Of a stretch of 64,000 nucleotides of DNA, positions 24,459 through 36,426 are shown piece by piece (position 1 is the stretch's first letter; each line of letters opens with the position of its first letter). The DNA comes from Pseudisothecium myosuroides (lineage: Eukaryota; Streptophyta; Bryopsida; Hypnales; Lembophyllaceae): NCBI GenBank assembly GCA_951799445.1, contig OX637288.1, forward strand, positions 13,022,501 to 13,086,500, written 5' to 3'. Both the position numbers and the translations under genes were made by a program. The notes below the pieces were generated by a model, which did not search any database, had not been told where the DNA came from, and worked only from the letters and a program-made list of their open reading frames with translations.

Positions 24459-25673
24459 CAAAAACTTGGTAAATAACTTCTAACTCCTACTTTGGACACA
24501 TGTGTGAGTTGGTGGTGCATTGGATTATTAAGAACCTTGGGCCTCAATTTGGCAGGACATTAATTTGAGCTCACCAAAGTGGGCCCGGCCAACGTGGCTT
24601 GCGGGTTGGACCACTGGCCCGGCCTCAACCCTGCAGCCTGGCCGAACCCACAAAGGATGGAACCCGACCCAGCATCCCACGCTCGCTCCGACGGAGCGCC
24701 AGTCGACGAAGCGTCTGTCGATGAGCCCAGGCCGACGGAGGAGCCTAACCTGGCGAGGACAAACACACTTATGAGGCGCCGCTCTTGACATTGGTTTAGG
24801 GTTTCACTCACAGGTGTGTTTGTATGTGCATGTTTTTCACTTTCAAAACATTGGTTCCATGTTCTCTCTTTCTCGTGTTTTTTGTTTTCAAAGCATCTGT
24901 TCATTACAGTTTCTTGTGCTTTGGTTGCAGAAAGTGAGTTCCTTTTTTTTGCGATTTTACAGGACATTTTGAAGCTGGAGAGGAATGCGCTGCTATGTTG
25001 TTGGGATCTTGTCGACCTTCTCGAACTTGTAGTACAGTTCTATAGTATAAGCTTTGGTTTTGAAGGAGTTGTTCAATTTGGGTGGTGTGGAACCTAGATA
25101 CACAAGAAGTCCTCTTGCACAGATAGATCGTACAGGAGATGATTTTCTTAAAGATAATACATTTGGTGGCATTCAAGGATTTGCATTCAAACCCCGCCAA
25201 GCCACTGGTGGCTAGTGGCTTTGTAATTTTTTCATTTGCAATGAAATTCCGTTTCATCTGTGTCAAAAAAAATTCATTCAATGTTGATAATTGTTGCATA
25301 TGGGGTGATCATCAGTTGTATACAATACTGGTGGAGCCTGGGTTTGAGTGGATTATGAACTGTATTTTTAAAGGCACGAATAAGGTTCCCATCACATCTC
25401 ATGTCATCCATATGTTGCATTCAATACTCTCTAAATGTGAATCAAGAAGTGAACATGCATATCCTTAGATATTTCGGCATTGTGGCTGACCCTGCATGTA
25501 TGGTACTGTAAGAGTATGAAGCTGCTATTGATTAAGTTTTGAACGAGGTTTGTGCTGCTTTGGTTGTTGGTTAACAAGATGAGATGGCGTTTGTTGTTCG
25601 TGGGTTCGGAGAGTCTCAGCCCTTGATTCCTAGACATAGAGGTGCTAATGGTGGTCAAGAGGATTAAGAGCCA

Positions 25674-25970
25674 CATCTTGAACTTAAGGAGAGACTGATT
25701 TTCAATAGATATCGTACTGATGCAGCACCTTCATACCTACGTACCATAATCGCACTAATTATGTTCATTTTTACGCACTGAATCAGTGCGAAAAAAATGA
25801 ATATCAATAGCGTACAGTTTATGTACTTTAACTATACGACTGTTGTGTTTTTTTCGCACTGATTCAGTGCATAAAAATGAACATAATCAGTGCGATTATG
25901 GTACGTAGGTATGAAGGTGCTGCATCAGTACGATATCTATTGAAAATCAGTCTCTCCTTAAGTTCAACAT
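25674..25970. mobile_element. palindromic MITE, arms about 125 bp
   Basis: The arms 25674-25797 and about 25846-25970 are almost exact inverted copies, beginning TTGAACTTAAGGAGAGACTG. The inner ends carry CGCACTGAATCAGTGCG, itself a palindrome. It lies in the centre of the 3.5-kb element. Confidence 0.85.
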
Positions 25971-27667
25971 GCAGTCTCTGTCATCATGCATTACATGCTA
26001 AAGCAGTTGCCCCCAGATTACATTTCTGTCATCATGCATTTCTGGCGAGGCTTTAAACTTGTTGAGGTTGGTAAAATCTTGCAAGGATGTGTCACTCTCT
26101 TAGGTGAGTTATAACGTCATTGCCGGTTTTACGCTACTATCTCTACTTTCTACAAATCAACCTAATCCGATTAATAGATCAGCAGATCAGCAGACAAATC
26201 AGCAGGGCTTCATATTCGAGAAGGTCGACGAGATCCCAACAACGTAGGAGTGGCAAAAAAAAGGGACTCATTTTCTGCAACCAAAGCACAAGAAACTGTT
26301 GTGAACAGATGCTTTGAAAACAAAATACACGAGAAAGAGAGAACATGGAACCAATGTTTCAAAAGTGAAAAACATGCACACACAAACACACCTGTGAGTA
26401 AAATCCTAAACCAGTGTCAAGAGCGGCGCCTTGTAAGTGTGTTTGTCCTCACAGGTTAGGCTCCTCCGTCGGCCTGCGCTCGTCGACTGGTGCTCCGTCG
26501 GAGCGAGCATGGGATGCCGGGTTGGGTTCCATCTTTTGTGGGTCTGGTTAGGCTGCAGGGTTGAGGCCGGGCCAGTGGTCCAACCTGCGAGCCACGTCGG
26601 CCGGGCCCACATTGGTGAGCTCAAATTAACGTCCTGCCTCAATTTGGAGGTCCACGGTTCAAACCTTGGTAGCATCACTATTTGTGATGGTTGCCACATG
26701 GCGGGTTGTAGGATTTTTGTAGGATTTTCACACTTGTACAAAAATTGTGGGCATCGTAACAATGCGATAAAATTGTAAATTAACGTGCGCATCCATGAAA
26801 CAATAGTAACCACACGATAATCATTGACATTTCGTAGGGTTCCAACTTCGTGATGAACCTATACTACCAAGAAACAAGAAGATACTAGAACAAGTAGTAT
26901 ATTTATAATGATTTGTATCTAGCTATTGCCCTTTATTTCTAAAATTGTATATCTTAGTGTTCTTAATTATTTGCATGAAACAAATGTATTAAAGCTCTTT
27001 CCAAAACATTCCAAATAGACCCAAACAAAGTTGCATAAAAAAGGCATGTTCATCTATTATGCCTTCTTGCTTTGCAATTTCATAACACTTGCATGTATAG
27101 AATCCTCTAGTTTTTTCACCATGGTCAATCAATACTCCAAGGCAAAGCCTATTAAAATTTATTGTAGTGATAAACAAAAATTTTACCTGCCATAAGATTT
27201 TTTAAGGATTAATACAGAGGGAATACTAGTGGATTGATACTAGCTGTAAATCACTTGGTCCTGATGAGCTTAGAGGTATAACAAACTTTTAGTAATTTGT
27301 ATTTAACCTCAAAACAACATGGTGTACAAGAAATGTCTGATGGATGATAGAAAATCCTTCTATATATGTAAGACAAGTACAGATGTTCATCTTTTGAATT
27401 TTGTTTGAAAAAAAGAGGTCTTATACAATAGTTTCACCTCCAATGAGTGCTCTTGGATTTTTTCAAGCGAATGATTTATACAATATCAAGAATAATGATT
27501 TCCACGTTGTCCAGCCCAGTGTTCTAGGATTAAATGATTTCTTTCATTCAAATATATATTACCTACCAATAAAATTCAAATTTGCAAAATAGAGTGCAAG
27601 TGGAGTGCAAGAGACGTGCATGCAACTTTGGTTTTCTTGATTGTCTTCTTACATTTGGGACAAGGTT

Positions 27668-27796
27668 TACTACAAGAAAACAATGTCCAAATTGACACGT
27701 CCGAATTGACTATCTGTGTCCGAATTAGCAAAAAAATGTCTAAATTAGCAAAAAATTGATAGAAAAATGTCCGAATTGACATTGTTATCTTGTATA
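27668..27796. mobile_element. degenerate CACTA-type MITE, family C2
   Basis: The left end TACTACAAGAAAACAATGTC and the right end (inverted GTATACAAGATAACAATGTC) are one or a few changes away from CACTACAAGAAAAC. The inside repeats TGTCCGAATTGACA-type words. A shorter relative is at 58832-58916. Confidence 0.6.
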
Positions 27797-29484
27797 CATA
27801 ATTTTTTACTTGCTAGAAACCTACATAAGGGAAACAGGGATGCCATGGGAAGATGAGTCAATTTCAAAGCAAAAACTCATATTGTCATCTACGCCTATGC
27901 TTGAAATGTTAAGTCTAAACTCTTCCAACAGCATCTAGTGTTTACTTATATCATAGTGTTTTCTATAATGCCACCTAACTTCCTACACAATCTAAAGAGA
28001 TTCAATTCTTGAACAAAAATAATGAGAAAAACCAATCTACAAATAGGTCCATGTTTTTGATTCCATATTAGTTCATGTTCTTTAACTCAAGATAATTCTT
28101 CAATATCCATTTCTTTACTATGATGCAGTCTATAGGTTGATGTGCCTCTTTCAACACTAGAAAGGAAGTAATCATGCACGATGAGATATGCTAACCTATG
28201 TACTTGGAATATGCATCCATATTTGACTATTAGTCCTTCAAACATGTTGGACAAATGAACATCAAAGTAGTTTCATTTCTCCCAAATTTAAACCTACACT
28301 TGTAGACACGGTTATAAGAACCAACACCTAGTTGATGTTCCATTAACTATTTATAGCTAGAGGTAAGACACTATTTGATCCGCTAAATTACATTACCTTC
28401 ATGTCAAATACCATGCCCTGTAAAGTACCTCATCTAGCAGGAAATAAAGAAAAAAGATATATAATAGGAATAAACCTTCCTCGATTGCCGCAAAACCTAT
28501 CGGTAAAATACTATGCGTGCACCCACCAACACATTTTGCATCCTTACATTGGCAACAATCGTGGCAATAATTAAAAATAAGATGAAGTAGAATATTAATT
28601 TTTATTGTCCTCAACATAAGACTATAAGAGATACTGTATGTACTTTTGTTGATCCTTAGCCAAAACAAATCCCAATCCTTATCTTCCCTACTGGTTGAAC
28701 TACAAAATCGATCCACACATTGCAAAGTCAAATATCTTGGCTCGTCATTAAAGTGGGCACCTCCAAATCTGCCACTAATCCAATACCACCATCATTAAAG
28801 TAGAATTGTTCATCACCATACAAATTTGCTATCTAGGTGTTTTGAAAAAGATGTTTGTCAGCTTCCATCTTTTTCAGAGATTGAAAAGTTTGAGAGAAGT
28901 CATTTGCAAAAAGAATGAAGAGATTCTGACAAGAAGTAAATTTTTGTGATTTTTCAATGATGAAATGTTAAAGCATGAATAGACTCTTATTGAAGCATGG
29001 GCAGACCCTTGTTAAAGCGTGGGTTGACATGTCAGCTCCCCAAGTGCATTGCCATTACGATACACGTCATGATAAAGGGTTCTTAAGATTGTGATAATGG
29101 GTGAGCCACTTGATGCAAATGGGAGGGTTTTGTAGGTGGTGGAATTGGGGGGATGGTGGTACCGTATGTTGAGGTCAGATTCGTATGACCCCATTTGAAG
29201 TCTTTTCTTTTTGCAAGAAATTCCCTTTTGTCAACTGGATTTAGAATTTTCAACTTTACAAAAAGGTCCTCTGTCTTTATACTGTAGAGGTTCAAATTTG
29301 GCTTTGCAACCGAATCTTGCAGGCTTTAGGATTGAAGTTATTTCCATTAATATTTTTTCACATTTCAAATATGTCACGTTCTAATTTTTGAAAATTTCGT
29401 TACATGTCATATTTATTTATATTTTGAATTATTTTTTAACGAATTTGACCCGAGCATAGGGTAATAGGCAACTCTACTGTACTC

Positions 29485-29695
29485 TAGTTACATCTCCAAA
29501 ACCAATATGTGGAAGAAATGATTTTAGAACCTCTACCAAAAAAACTTTGACCCTTCATAACTTTTGCATATGATATCCAAATACCATGTTCTTTGATGCA
29601 TTGGAACCTCCTTTCACTTGCCAATAAGAAAATCAATGAAAATTTGACCATTCTAATAATAATAATAACTATGCACATTAGCAAAAAGTGGTGGT
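29485..29695. repeat. dispersed repeat copy C
   Basis: This shares the order AAAACTTTGA, CATAACTTTTGCAT, TCCAAAT and GCATTGGAA with copies at 11930-12165 and 13735-13965, with lower identity. Confidence 0.5.
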
Positions 29696-30481
29696 TTTAG
29701 GGATGCCCACCTTGTACTGTACTGTATAGTATACTACACAGTCATCAATCTGGCAGTCCTTTGATCCACCAAAGCTATTCTCTGAGTTTCAAAATTTAAA
29801 TACAATACAGTCAATTACTCGGCGTTGGGCTGGTGATTTACAGCCTTTTGAGCTTGGCTTGTGTATGTAAGCTTAGCGCAATTCAAATTGTTCGCCGAAG
29901 ACTTCGCTGCTTCAATCTTCTCGTCAGTGGTCGCAGGAGCTTCCTAGGTCAGTTACACCCCTTGTGTGTCTCAATAGTTTAATATTGAAATTCTAATCAT
30001 ATGAAATGTCATTTCGTAAGTTGGAAAGTTTGGGAATTTGAAATTCAAGAGTTTCAGAGTTCGAAAAGAGCTTCGAAACATTGACATTCCGTGGAGGTTT
30101 GTGAATCAATTGCAAAACAGCCCTGACGTGTTTGGGAGCTGGGATCTTCACTGCTGGTGGGGTTTTGAAGACTTTTGATATGGCAATTGCTCTATTTGGA
30201 CTTGCGAGGGGGTGATGTGTGAAGGGCGCGGATGTAAGCTAGTAGAGTTGTTTTCGAATATTTGATTATCCTTTTCTTATGGATCGCTGTGGCTAAGCTG
30301 AGACCCTCCATTACCTGAATGCCAACTTCAATACTTCAAATGAATTAGGTATGTTTTGAGATTGCGCTAATACTTCGCTATCACCATGCATTGCAGGACT
30401 CGAAGTTGAAAGCGATCGCGAGGTGGAACTGCAAATTGCGTGAAATGGAATTCTGATTGTCGTGAAAGACGACACTGCGCC

Positions 30482-33400
30482 ATGATCATCAAATGCGTCC
30501 CTTTGGGTGAGTTGGAATGGTGTCCTGTTCTATTGCAGGAATATGCTTGGAGTGAATTCATTAGTTTGGATGCTGTGACGGGTTTAGGGTTTTAGGGTTT
30601 AGGGTTTAGGGTTTGGAGATCGGTTAGGCTTTGTGGATTGATTCGAAAGTGGTTTCAGGGGCGGGACAGGATGTGGGGAAGAGCTGTGTGATTGTGACGG
30701 TAGGCGGGAAGAATATTATGTTCGATTGCGGAATGCACATGGGCTACCAAGATGAGCGTCGTTACCCTGATTTTTCCTTCATTTCCAAGAGCGGCGATTT
30801 CACTCATGCCATCGATTGTATCATCATCACGCATTTGTGAGTGATTTTGTACCACTTCTCTCCAATTTTACAATTTTACATGTCTACTATCTCCAATTTT
30901 ACAACGGTTTTCTTTCTTTGGTATTGCAATTTGGGTGGCCGGGTAGACTTGCAAGTTACTGCATATTTCTCCTTCTCCGTATACTAACCGCTCACCAACA
31001 GCACACCAGCTGTACATAATTTTTGTTCATGTTGTAAGAAAGTTGGTTCTTTCTTGGGCACCTTATGCACATTCAAGAATTGTAGAATTGCAAGAAACTT
31101 TATTGCATGACCAACTTTTATTCTTTAGGTAAGGGAAATAACTATATGTGGGGGATGTGGATTGAAGGGGAAGCAATTTCTTCTAATGAAATTTTGGGCA
31201 TTCATCAGAAAGTGCATCATAATTCACAAGAGATACATTACTCTTGAACCATTTTCTTGTGGAATGTGTAAGTCTCAATTGTCATTAATTGTAAATAGTG
31301 GACAGTGTTTTGTTCTATGCTATTGCTAAGCAATTTAGAACTTGAGGTGTGCGGTTAAGGGCATGTTTACTATACATGGGCTGCTTTGGATGCAGCTTGT
31401 TCCAATTGACATTGCCTTGTTTCTTTTGAGTTGTGCGGGTGGTGGTTTATTTTGGTCTCGAGGACATTTTGGATGCCCTTATTTGTGATATCATCTGTTG
31501 CGAATAGTTCTAGTTTTAGTTAGCTTATTTGAGTGCTGGAATCGCCTTTCCTTTGTGCGATGTATTTTTTATTTGGACGCGACGTGGATTTTGATGTGTG
31601 CAGCCACCTAGATCACGTTGGAGCTCTTCCATATTTCACCGAAGTCTGTGGTTACGATGGACCAATATATATGACTGTAAGTGCAAGAATATGATATTTT
31701 TTTGTCAAGCAGCTGTTTTAAGGAACTACCATTTTTTCTTTTTAATTAATTTTTTATTTGAGAAGCAAGAAAGCCAGCCATAGCTGATTTTTCCTTCTCA
31801 TTGTGGAGAAATGTCTACGCTGTTCAGTATCCTACCAAAGCATTAGCACCTCTGATGCTGGAAGATTATCGCAAGGTCATGGTGGAGAGAAAGGGGGAGC
31901 AAGAACAGTTCAGCGTTCTTCACATTCAAAAGTGCATGAAGAAGGGTATGTTCTCTTTCCAGGATTCACGATTTTGATCTTACTCTCAACTTTGGGCAGT
32001 GTGGGCTTCAGTAATTACTTTCAGTTAGCTTAAATTTCTACTTGGATACGGGACCTTAATATAGGTACTACGCATATCAGTTGTTTTGCTTTAGGGCTTC
32101 GGGTTTTAGCTCTGACACGACTTGGGGTCGGCCTCACAGTGACTGCGGTCGATTTACGCCAGACAATAAAAGTGAGTGCGGATCTTGAAATCAGGGCGTA
32201 TTATGCAGGCCATGTGAGTGTTTTCAAACCTTCAGCCCTCAAATGTCATACGCCTGTGCATATGCGCTTCGTTGTAAGTTATATATCAATCAAAATTTAC
32301 TTATTTTATATGAGAGCAGGTGCTTGGAGCAGCAATGTTTTGGGTTAAGGCCGGGGACGACACCGTCGTTTACACGGGAGACTATAATATGACTCCTGAT
32401 CGTCATCTGGGAGCTGCCCAGATAGATCGCTTGGAGCCAGATCTTCTGATTACCGAGTAAGCTTTCAATCACAGTCTGTTGTGTTGTACCGGCGCTGGCA
32501 TATTGTTAAGCATTTTATAGAAAATCTTATTCATGGATCGAGTTTGTTGATTTTGAAGGTATTCTACTTCAACCTAATGAAATGATTATTTGTTTCGCAG
32601 ATCAACATATGCAACTACTGTTCGAGATTCCAAACGAGCGCGGGAACGCGATTTTCTAAAAGCTGTAAGGTTTCATAAATTGATATTCCTTACTTGACTC
32701 TTAATTCTTGTAGTACTTACTAAATGTCATGTCTTCAGGTGGCTTGCCTTTTGAGTCTGTACGAAGATGACTTATGTGCACGCTGGGTTGGTAGGTTCAC
32801 AAGTGTGTTGCCGCTGGTGGTAAGGTGCTGATACCTGTGTTTGCACTGGGCAGAGCTCAGGTAGGTCTAATCCTGTGTAGCACTAAATGTTTCTTTTCAT
32901 TATACTTATTTCCCATGCGACAAATTGACAAGTTTGTTCTACTTCGCTGTACCACTTTTCAGTAGCAGTTCTCTGTGTTATACCAGACGGAGTTTAAAAA
33001 AAAATCAAAATCAATGTTTTAAAATTAATTGAATTAAATGCGTTTAATCGTCCGATGCATTTTCAGTTAATGCGTGGACTTTGGTGTTCAGGAGTTATGC
33101 ATCCTTCTCGACGAGTATTGGGAGCGTATGAATCTTGATATGCCCATCTACATTTCTGCTGGTAAATATTCCACTTTACATGGAAAGAGTGAAATCTTTC
33201 ATTAGAGTTCAACTTCAAGCTCAACGGAGCTTATATCTTTTCTATTAGGAAACATAATCGAGTGATTTGAGATGCAGGGTTGACTATCCAAGCAAATGTG
33301 TATTATAAGCTGTTGATAAGCTGGACCAATCAAAAAGTCAAAGACACCTACGTTACTCGAAACACCTTTGATTTCAAACATGGTACCCAACGTCGAAACC

Positions 33401-36400
33401 CTTCATGAGCACTCAACATCTTTGATGCTTTCTTTATTTTTCCGTAAAAATTTGCATATCTTAATAACGTTTCTTGTCTCATGAAATGCAGTTTTAAGTC
33501 TCATGCTGTGCATTTTCTATTTGTGTTCTTGTTGTGGGAGCAGTTACACAATTTGAGCGCTCAAAAATAGATGCACCCGGACCATGTGTTCTGTTTGCAA
33601 CGCCTGGGATGCTTAGTGGAGGTCTCTCGCTGGAGGTGTTCAAGCATTGGGCTCCCTCAGAAGGCAACATGATCGTCCTACCAGGGTGGGTGATTCCTTA
33701 AGTTGTTCTATTTTTGTATCAAATGTTATCTATGAAACAGGAATTTTAAGAATTAAGGAACCGTTTATGTTGAAATGGGGCCAGAAGGACCATAGAGAAC
33801 CTGATGTGTAGATTTGGAGTACTGGAACCAACTAATTCTATCCGAAGTGTAGAGGATCCTAGTGTATTTATAAAAATTAAATTTATATAGATAAAGTTGT
33901 CAGCATGTTAAGAAACTGGGAACAGGTTCTGTATTGCAGGAACTGTTGGTAGTAAGCTCATGCCTGGAAAGGCCACAAAAATTGACCTCGACAAGCGTAC
34001 TCAATTGGATGTTCGTTGCCAGGTCAGCACGAAAGCTCTATTCTTACATCGCGGAGTTTACCTATTAAATCTTCGATAAGCATTATTGTCACTTGACATG
34101 GTGATCACGAGAGCCGTTCTGGAATTTTCCTGCAATGTCTGTAAAGGTAAATTTGCTCTTGTTTCACTGTTGGTTCTAGGCTGAAAGATACTGTCTTGCA
34201 GATCCAGCAGTTGTCTTTCAGTGCTCACACTGATGCGAAGGGCATTATGGATCTTGTTAGGCATGTTGCACCAAGGAATGTTGTCTTGGTTCACGGGGAG
34301 AAGCCTAAAATGGTCATTTTGAAGAACAGGATTTCCTCTGATTTAGGTGAGTTCCCATCAAAGTTTCTTGCTATATTCCATACGAACCTTCAACTTCTTG
34401 ATGGCTCATGCACTTGATTCTACCTGCTTGAAATATTGAAACTTAGGACAAGTCTTGAGGCAATAGCTAAGGCATAGCTGTTTGGAGCTTATGGGACAAT
34501 AAGAAATCAATAAACAACTAAGTTAGGCTCAGTGCTCTTGTCCATTTCACTATGCTAATGGTATTTGGAGTACTCCACAAAATGGTCAAACAGACATCAC
34601 CGCAAAAAGTGTTGCCATGTAAGCATCCTTATTATTTTATCATCCATTGTCAAGATTCTTTCTCCTTGGCCATTTGTACATAGTGTAAAAACCTTTAAGG
34701 ATAACTCTAACTTTTGATCAATCACATTGCTAGATTTCTAAAAATTGGCTCGAAATGTCTTGTCTGGACATATGTAGATTAACCTTATTTAGATGTCTGA
34801 ACATGCATGTTCTACCAACATTAGAGACGGTAGTATCGAAGATTTTTTTCTTGAGTTTTAATTTGTGCCTAAATGAATTTTCTCCTCTGGATCCAGGCAT
34901 CCCTTGCTATGATCCAGCAAACCTTGAGACAGTTGAGATAGCATCCCGCTGTCCAGTGAAAGTGGGGGTCTCGAAGAAATTTCTCGATGCCAACCTCCAG
35001 AAAAGTGAGAAACAAGCGATACCAGAAGTATCCCTCGAGGAGAATGAAAAATCGTCAGAAATTATAGAGTCACTTGATCTCTCTCAGCTACAAACAGAAG
35101 ATCACCATTTTCAACTCCCGCTTGCAAGAGAAACAATTTCAGTCACTGGCTTTGTCATAATGGACAACTCTTCGAGGATCAAAGTGATCCATCCCGATGA
35201 GGTCTCAGCTGAGCTTGGAATAACGGAGCACCGCATGCGTTTCTCATGCCTCTGCCCAATTTACCCAGCTTCTAATGGTGATGAAGACAAAGTGATTCAG
35301 CAGAAATCTCAATTGCCAGTTGATTTAAACGCTTCGGAGGATGTGGCACAAGAAACACCAGTTGACATGGAGGTGGGCGTCCTTGCTCCCTTATACCAAT
35401 AAACTCTATCCTGGAAGCTTGTCTTAGCAACTAATCTTAGGACACTATTTTAAGCATTTTACAAGTGTGACTCTGGGAGGTTTAATGAGTTATGGAGTGA
35501 TTTTTGGGTACTAGAGCTTAATCTATTGAGATCAATTTGTTATCGCTATGTATGAATTGCTTATTCAATTTCAATGTGGGAAGTGGTAGACCACTATTGG
35601 AGGGACAGTAGATAACCCCTTGTCCATCCAAAGATCAGTGGCCAGAGACATTTAACCAAGTCATACACTTATTGCACTTGCCACTTGAAGGTTAACCAAG
35701 TGTATTGGTAGAGATGAGTTGCTACTGGTAACAGGGTCAGTATAGGAGACGGGATCAGGTCCCCAATGGTATGATCATCCTCCACCGGATATTTTTGACA
35801 TGGGTCTGTCTGTGTGCTTGCTAACCCAGATCCAAGAAGAGGAGCCATCAAAGAAACGATACCGAATGGATTTACAACGACATCTCAGTCTTGACTTGGA
35901 ACGAGAGCCTGTGCTGGAGGATTCTGCTGAGGAAGGCTACGAAGTTGAATCTTCAGCAAATAGAGACATTTCAGGTCCTTCTCAAGAGAGCAACCGAGCT
36001 CCAGGAGGCGGCATCAGTCTCGACATCAATGCAACGCCAGATCCGTCCACTCCAGCCGAGAGTCTTTCCACCGGAAGCCGAGGCCACGAGCTGGAAGTGG
36101 CGAGTCTCTGGCCAGCTCACATTCAACAGCGGCTGGATCCCCAGTCCCTTCTTCATGTGATCTTCATGTGCCTTGTGAAACATCTTGGGGATGAGAAACA
36201 CCTTGTGTTGGATGAGAAACACGAGTGTATAGAAGGCAAGTCTTTTAAGATCAGTGTGAGCCCGGAGAGTGGGAGAGTGGACTGGGGAACCACTGCAATG
36301 GACTCGACACAATTAGGTGACAACAGAAAACCTCTTGGGGTGCTGCTTTGTGAGTGGTCTGCTGAAGCCCAAGTTCTTGCGGATAGAAGCTTACATGTCT

Positions 36401-36426
36401 TGGCGAAACTGAGGCTGAAGTTGTGA
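30482..36426 (+). CDS. CPSF73-II: CPSF73-II / INTS11-type metallo-beta-lactamase RNA endonuclease
   Basis: Fifteen exons join in phase to 788 residues: 30482-30506, 30659-30836, 31604-31676, 31828-31945, 32140-32213, 32320-32456, 32601-32664, 32795-32860, 33092-33161, 33278-33382, 33544-33685, 33926-34022, 34202-34346, 34897-35372 and 35830-36426. The 25-base first exon gives MIIKCVPLG, continuing into [11 protein letters not shown], as the family requires; a stop at 30625 excludes a start in exon 2. Metal-site motifs are all present: HFHLDH at about residue 66, [21 protein letters not shown] and VLVHGE. The family cleaves pre-mRNA or snRNA 3' ends in the nucleus as part of CPSF or Integrator-like complexes. 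After residue 431 comes a longer C-terminal part than the roughly 610-residue Arabidopsis protein, with an acidic Ser/Pro-rich linker and a final domain ending [16 protein letters not shown]. Confidence 0.95.
30579..30616 (+). repeat. interstitial TTTAGGG repeats in intron 1 of CPSF73-II
   Basis: About five TTTAGGG-type units, one with an extra T, lie in the 152-base first intron. They are in a position typical for plant telo-boxes that influence expression of growth-related genes; function here is inference. Confidence 0.8.

Larger units (their letters stand above)
23646..24552. mobile_element. nested composite palindrome inserted in the left arm
   Basis: Comparison with the intact right arm places about 907 extra bases here. 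The block has outer arms 23646-23730 and 24459-24552 in inverted orientation. Inside are a 400-bp fold-back (23731-24131) and a third inverted-repeat unit (24132-24458). The right outer arm also contains an inverted copy of the flanking bases CCAAATTGAGG, so the palindrome reaches past the insertion edge. Poly-A/T tracts fill 24250-24380. Confidence 0.7.
23328..26863. mobile_element. 3.5-kb element with long terminal inverted repeats
   Basis: The ends are inverted copies beginning TATAGGTT. The right arm is 26255-26863. The left arm is 23328-23645 plus 24553-24952, split by an inserted block. Both arms contain a GC-rich stretch with GGAGGAGCCTAACCT-type sequence and a block beginning AAAACATTGGTTCCATGTTC, in opposite orientation. 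The roughly 1.3-kb centre (24953-26254) has no intact transposase and holds a palindromic MITE. Long arms of about 0.6 kb suggest a Mutator-like or fold-back element, which is inference. No target duplication was identified. Confidence 0.75.
26864..30481. other. gene-poor interval upstream of the CPSF73-II gene
   Basis: No supported gene. It contains a CACTA-like MITE remnant (27668-27796) and dispersed repeat copy C (29485-29695). The last 600 bases, more GC-rich, are probably promoter and 5' UTR of the following gene. Confidence 0.55.

Noticed and set aside
30631..30658. Start of CPSF73-II in exon 2 (WIDSKVVS reading)
   Set aside because: The codon at 30631 is TTG, a TAG lies just upstream, and the tiny exon at 30482 gives the family-type N terminus.
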